Source: AC-37 sp036386455 | GTDB lineage: Bacteria > Actinomycetota > Thermoleophilia > Solirubrobacterales > Thermoleophilaceae | Assembly: GCA_036386455.1 (NCBI GenBank) | Contig: DASVVS010000074.1 | Location: 1-9,086 of the forward strand | Direction: 5' to 3' | Length of the DNA: 9,086 bases | Shown: positions 6,670 to 9,086 of the stretch, one piece after another | How positions within the stretch are numbered: the first letter of the stretch is position 1 | How the letters are laid out: each line of letters starts with the position of its first letter | Notes under the pieces: model-generated | What the model saw: the letters and a program-made list of their open reading frames with translations, nothing else | Databases searched by the model: none | What the model was told of the DNA's origin: nothing | Translations under genes and position numbers: made by a program

Positions 6670-7099
6670 GCCGGTCCTCGTCGAGTCCGTCTGGATCGAC
6701 GCCGACCCCGAGCGGGTGTTCCCCTTCTTCACGGACCCCGCCCGGCTGACGCAGTGGCTCGGCCACGCCGCCGAGCTCGACCCGGTTCCGGGTGGCCGCT
6801 TCGCCGTCGACGTCAGCCACCGCCTCGTCCGCGGCAGCTACCTCGAGGTCCAGCCGCCGCGCCGTGTCGTCTTCAGCTGGGGCGACGCCGGCTCCGTCCG
6901 GCTCCCGCCCGGCTCGAGCACGGTCGAGATCGACCTCGAGGCCGCCGGCAGCGGGACGAAGGTCACCCTGCGACACCACGGGCTCAGCGGCGAGGAGCGT
7001 GCCGACCACGCCCGTGGCTGGCCGGTCAAGCTGGGCCAGCTGGCCGCGGTCGGCTGCGCCGGCCGCTCCGACGACCTCGGACCTACTCCAGCGGGTTGA
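6656..7099 (+). CDS. AHSA1-type SRPBCC domain protein, cotranscribed with ArsR
   Basis: A 147-residue helix-grip protein of the Activator of Hsp90 ATPase homolog 1-like group. The GTG start at 6656 lies inside the end of the ArsR gene, with GAGG six bases upstream (6646-6649), so translation is likely coupled. Features: VWIDADPERVFPFFTDPARLTQWLG, the typical opening helix; GGRF and RGSYLEVQPPRRVVFSWGD strands; TVEIDLEAAGSGTKVTLRHHGL; and a C-terminal ARGWPVKLGQLAAVG helix. The family is common in actinobacterial ArsR operons; its ligand and reaction are mostly unknown, and the name does not imply a chaperone role here. The last 17 bases overlap the end of the converging DUF1015 gene. Confidence 0.9.
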   Translation: MATAEPVLVESVWIDADPERVFPFFTDPARLTQWLGHAAELDPVPGGRFAVDVSHRLVRGSYLEVQPPRRVVFSWGDAGSVRLPPGSSTVEIDLEAAGSGTKVTLRHHGLSGEERADHARGWPVKLGQLAAVGCAGRSDDLGPTPAG

Positions 7100-8324
7100 A
7101 GACCAGCCCGGTCGGGATCTTGGGGTAGAAGTACGTCGACTTCGGCGGCATCGACTCGCCCGTCTCGGCGACGTCCTGGACCAGCTCGACCGGCGTCGCG
7201 CTCATGAAGAACGCGGCCTCCACGCTGCCCGACTCGACCGCCTCGATGGCGTGGTCGAGCCGCTTCGCGTAGGTCAGGCCGTTCTGGCGGGCGACGTCGT
7301 CCTCGGTCATGCCGAGCGTGTCGCGCAGGATCAGGGCCTCGAGCAGGGCGGTGTCCAGGCGGCGGTAGGCCGCCGGCTTGTCGGCCAGCACGCGGTCGGC
7401 GATCGCAGGGTCCTTGAGCGTCAGCCGCAGCGGGCGGCGGTGGTGGCGGTCGTAGTAGCCGATCGCGAGCCGCTCGCCGCCGGCGGGGGGCTCGAGATCG
7501 TCGCGCTCGACCGGCTCCACGTCGAACTCGCGCTCGACCGTCGCGCGCAGCGCCTCGCGCTTCTCGTCCGTCAGGTCGGTCAGGAGGCGGTGCGTGGGCA
7601 GCACGGTCAGGCCGGGGTCCGACATCGCGCAGAGGCACATCAGCGTGTAGCGGTGCTCGCCCTCGCCGCCGACCTCGTCGGCGTAGACGCGGGCGGTCTC
7701 GTAGCGGTGGTGGCCGTCGGCGATCAGCAGCTCGGCGTCGGCCAGCGCGGCCTGCACGGAGGCGATCAGGTCGGGGTCGGCGCAGCGCCAGATGCGCGTG
7801 GTCGCGCCGCCCTCGTGGTACTCGCCGAACGGTGCGCCGTCCGTCGGGAGGTCGACCGGCTCGCCGGGGTAGAGGCTGAAGATGGGGGAGAGGTTCGCGC
7901 GCGTGGCGCGGGTGAGGCGCAGGCGGTCCTCCTTGGGGCCGGGCTGGGTGCGCTCGTGGGGGCGGATGCGGCCCGCGCCGTAGTCCTCCACGCGGACGCG
8001 GCAGAGGAAGGCGCCGCGCACGTGCCTGGTGCCGTACGAGTCGGTGAACTCCTGCTCGATCGGCCAGATCGCTGGCTCGCGCTCGTGGGCGATCACGCCC
8101 TGCTGGCGCCAGGCCTCGAAGGTGGTCTGGGCGTGGAGGTAGGGGTCGTCGCCGCCCTCGGCCTGGGGCAGGTCGATCTCGACCACGTTGAACGGGCTCT
8201 TGGCCACGAGCTCGGCCCGCAGGGTGGCGTCGATGACGTCGTAGGGCGGGGCGGCGACCGCGTCGAGCGACCCGATGCTGCCCAGGTCGTAGCGGAGTGT
8301 GTGGAGCGGCTGGATGTCGGCCAT
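7083..8324 (-). CDS. DUF1015 family protein
   Basis: A 413-residue soluble protein recognised as DUF1015 from its landmark motifs in order: AAPPYDVI (24-31), NVVEIDLP (46-53), RPHERT (121-126), the signature IADGHHRYETA (201-211), PTHRLL (243-248) and the C-terminal MPPKSTYFYPKIPTGLVFNPL (392-412). Length matches the family. No signal peptide or membrane segment. The DGHHR motif is reminiscent of the nucleotide-binding GxxR motif of ParB-fold proteins, including free-serine kinases; from memory the family also tends to sit near serine biosynthesis genes in other genomes, but no such gene is visible here, so a link to serine metabolism is only a suggestion. ATG 8324 fits the family start (MADIQPLHTLRYD); no Shine-Dalgarno is evident. 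The gene ends within the 3' end of the AHSA1 gene. Confidence 0.92.
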   Translation of the reverse strand: MADIQPLHTLRYDLGSIGSLDAVAAPPYDVIDATLRAELVAKSPFNVVEIDLPQAEGGDDPYLHAQTTFEAWRQQGVIAHEREPAIWPIEQEFTDSYGTRHVRGAFLCRVRVEDYGAGRIRPHERTQPGPKEDRLRLTRATRANLSPIFSLYPGEPVDLPTDGAPFGEYHEGGATTRIWRCADPDLIASVQAALADAELLIADGHHRYETARVYADEVGGEGEHRYTLMCLCAMSDPGLTVLPTHRLLTDLTDEKREALRATVEREFDVEPVERDDLEPPAGGERLAIGYYDRHHRRPLRLTLKDPAIADRVLADKPAAYRRLDTALLEALILRDTLGMTEDDVARQNGLTYAKRLDHAIEAVESGSVEAAFFMSATPVELVQDVAETGESMPPKSTYFYPKIPTGLVFNPLE

Positions 8325-8389
8325 CGGCGGCGGGCAGGCTAGCGAGCCCTGGCCGCGGCGGCCATCAGCCGATGGTCAACACTCGATCG

Positions 8390-8434
8390 ACCGGGGTCAC
8401 TTCCGTCCTCTATGAGGACGCAATCGACCCCGGT
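8390..8434 (-). terminator. Long imperfect hairpin, probable terminator of the CAP-domain gene
   Basis: Outer arms ACCGGGGTC (8390-8398) and GACCCCGGT (8426-8434) are perfectly complementary over 9 bases. Inner arms CGTCCTC (8404-8410) and GAGGACG (8414-8420) pair over 7 bases around a TAT loop. Between them two further T-A pairs are possible in a small internal loop. It lies 14 bases past the CAP stop codon. There is no T-tract on the minus strand, so it would be a non-canonical terminator; a dispersed palindromic repeat or an attenuator for the next gene is also possible. Confidence 0.5.
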
Positions 8435-8437
8435 GGG

Positions 8438-8458
8438 CCGCGGGCGCGTTACCCGCGG
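8438..8458 (-). other. GC-only 7-bp hairpin wrapped around the CAP gene stop codon
   Basis: CCGCGGG (8438-8444) and CCCGCGG (8452-8458) pair perfectly; the loop CGCGTTA contains the TAA stop codon of the CAP gene (minus strand, 8449-8451). It stands three bases from the larger hairpin. The rest of the gap 8325-8389 shows no ORF and no convincing promoter. Confidence 0.45.
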
Positions 8459-8979
8459 GTGCCGAAGTCGGTCACGTAGGTGCCGCCGTCGCCGTAGGAC
8501 CCGCTCGGGGTGCCGTAGGCGATGCCGACGCCGATCTCACGGAAGCCGCGGCTGAGGATGTTCGCGCGGTGACCCGGGCTGTGCATCCAGGAGTCCACGA
8601 TCTCCTCCGGCGTACCGAGCACGCCGCTGCCCCAGGCGATGTTCTCGCCGAGGCGCCAGCCGCGCGCGCCCTGCAGGTACCGGGCGGACTTGATGCGGCC
8701 GACGAAGTTGCCGTGAGCGAAGAAGTTGCGGGCGGCCATCGACCGCGCGTGGCGGCGCGAGGCGAGGTCCAGGCGCTTGTTGCGGCGCAGGGCGCGGAGG
8801 CCGCGCGTGGTGCGCTCCTGGTTGATGAGGCAGAAGGTCACGGCCTCGGAGGAGCGGACGGAGCCGGCGGCCAGCTCGTCGTCGCCGCCGGGGCAGGCGG
8901 ACGCGATCGACGGGGCGGCGAGGCAGAGGATGGCGGCGGCGATGACCGCGATCAGGGCATGGCGGGAGGTTCGGAGCAT
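8449..8979 (-). CDS. Exported CAP-domain protein (SCP/YkwD-like)
   Basis: A 176-residue secreted protein. Residues 1-28 form a signal peptide (MLRTSRH, hydrophobic 8-22, cleavage after SIASA); Cys29 follows directly, but the box A-S-A-C lacks the usual Leu/Val/Ile at -3, so lipid anchoring is doubtful. The CAP domain covers about 45-174: LINQERTTRGLRAL, first cavity His77 (ASRRHARSMA), FFAHG (86-90), GENIAWG with Glu112, and WMHSPGHRANIL with His137, then GVGIAYG and YVTDFG. His77, Glu112 and His137 are the conserved cavity residues, all present. Bacterial YkwD-like proteins are widespread exported proteins of uncertain activity, proposed to act at the cell wall; no wall-binding domain is fused here. 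Cys29 and Cys50 might form a disulfide. No clear Shine-Dalgarno precedes ATG 8979. Confidence 0.92.
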   Translation of the reverse strand: MLRTSRHALIAVIAAAILCLAAPSIASACPGGDDELAAGSVRSSEAVTFCLINQERTTRGLRALRRNKRLDLASRRHARSMAARNFFAHGNFVGRIKSARYLQGARGWRLGENIAWGSGVLGTPEEIVDSWMHSPGHRANILSRGFREIGVGIAYGTPSGSYGDGGTYVTDFGTRG

Positions 8980-9067
8980 GGCGGCGGTGTGGGGGGTTGG
9001 CGGCCTCCGTCCGTGGAAGCCGCGATGTGCCCCTCTATTCGGCGCGTCGGCGCGACACCTGAACCCC

Positions 9068-9086
9068 CGTCCAGGTGGCCTGGACG
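9068..9086. terminator. Perfect 8-bp hairpin at window edge, possible terminator
   Basis: CGTCCAGG (9068-9075), loop TGG, CCTGGACG (9079-9086). Five Cs precede the left arm, so the stem may be longer if Gs follow beyond the window. It would most likely belong to a gene outside the window. The stretch 8980-9067 contains no ORF or clear promoter and presumably holds the upstream region of the CAP gene. Confidence 0.35.

Noticed and set aside
6298..6732. Minus-strand frame opposite the ArsR gene
   Set aside because: The plus strand encodes an intact winged-helix protein; the opposite frame has no recognisable features and would erase the operator region.
6792..8342. Plus-strand open frame opposite DUF1015
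   Set aside because: Composition is Arg/Ala/Gly/Val shadow, while the minus strand encodes all DUF1015 landmark motifs.
8369..8379. TTGACC (minus strand, 8379-8374) as a -35 box for the DUF1015 gene
   Set aside because: At 16-19 bases downstream the sequence is GC only, with no -10-like hexamer.

Overview
The window is about 70% or more GC with nearly back-to-back genes, weak Shine-Dalgarno sequences and GC-rich third codon positions. Together with exported sugar-active enzymes, a DUF1015 protein and a YkwD-type CAP protein, this suggests a high-GC actinobacterium, most plausibly in Thermoleophilia (Solirubrobacterales-like). That placement is inferred from protein style, not from a marker gene. 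I see no rRNA, tRNA, CRISPR array, insertion sequence or phage gene.

Left half (1-5820): four secreted or probably secreted carbohydrate-active proteins made of two paralogous pairs. Two tandem plus-strand glycoside hydrolases of clan GH-A type (the first cut by the window edge) converge on a minus-strand protein resembling heparinase II/III-type toroid polysaccharide lyases. That gene diverges from its own paralog on the plus strand. The second hydrolase and the minus-strand gene share the palindrome CTAG as their stop codons, and the divergent pair appears to overlap at the 5' ends. A hydrolase plus lyase-like set suggests cutting or trimming of an acidic extracellular polysaccharide, either in use as a nutrient or in exopolysaccharide production. 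No transporter or polymerase is visible to decide between these.

Middle (5846-7099): a small regulatory module. An ArsR-type repressor gene overlaps a downstream AHSA1/SRPBCC gene, and a second SRPBCC gene diverges from them. The only AT-rich stretch of the window lies between them and holds two copies of the inverted repeat TACAAG-N6-CTTGTA, a strong candidate ArsR operator, plus a promoter that would give a leaderless transcript for the divergent SRPBCC gene.

Right part (7083-9086): a minus-strand DUF1015 gene, a gap with two stacked hairpins that probably end the upstream transcript, and a minus-strand exported CAP-domain protein. The window ends in a perfect 8-bp hairpin of unknown owner.
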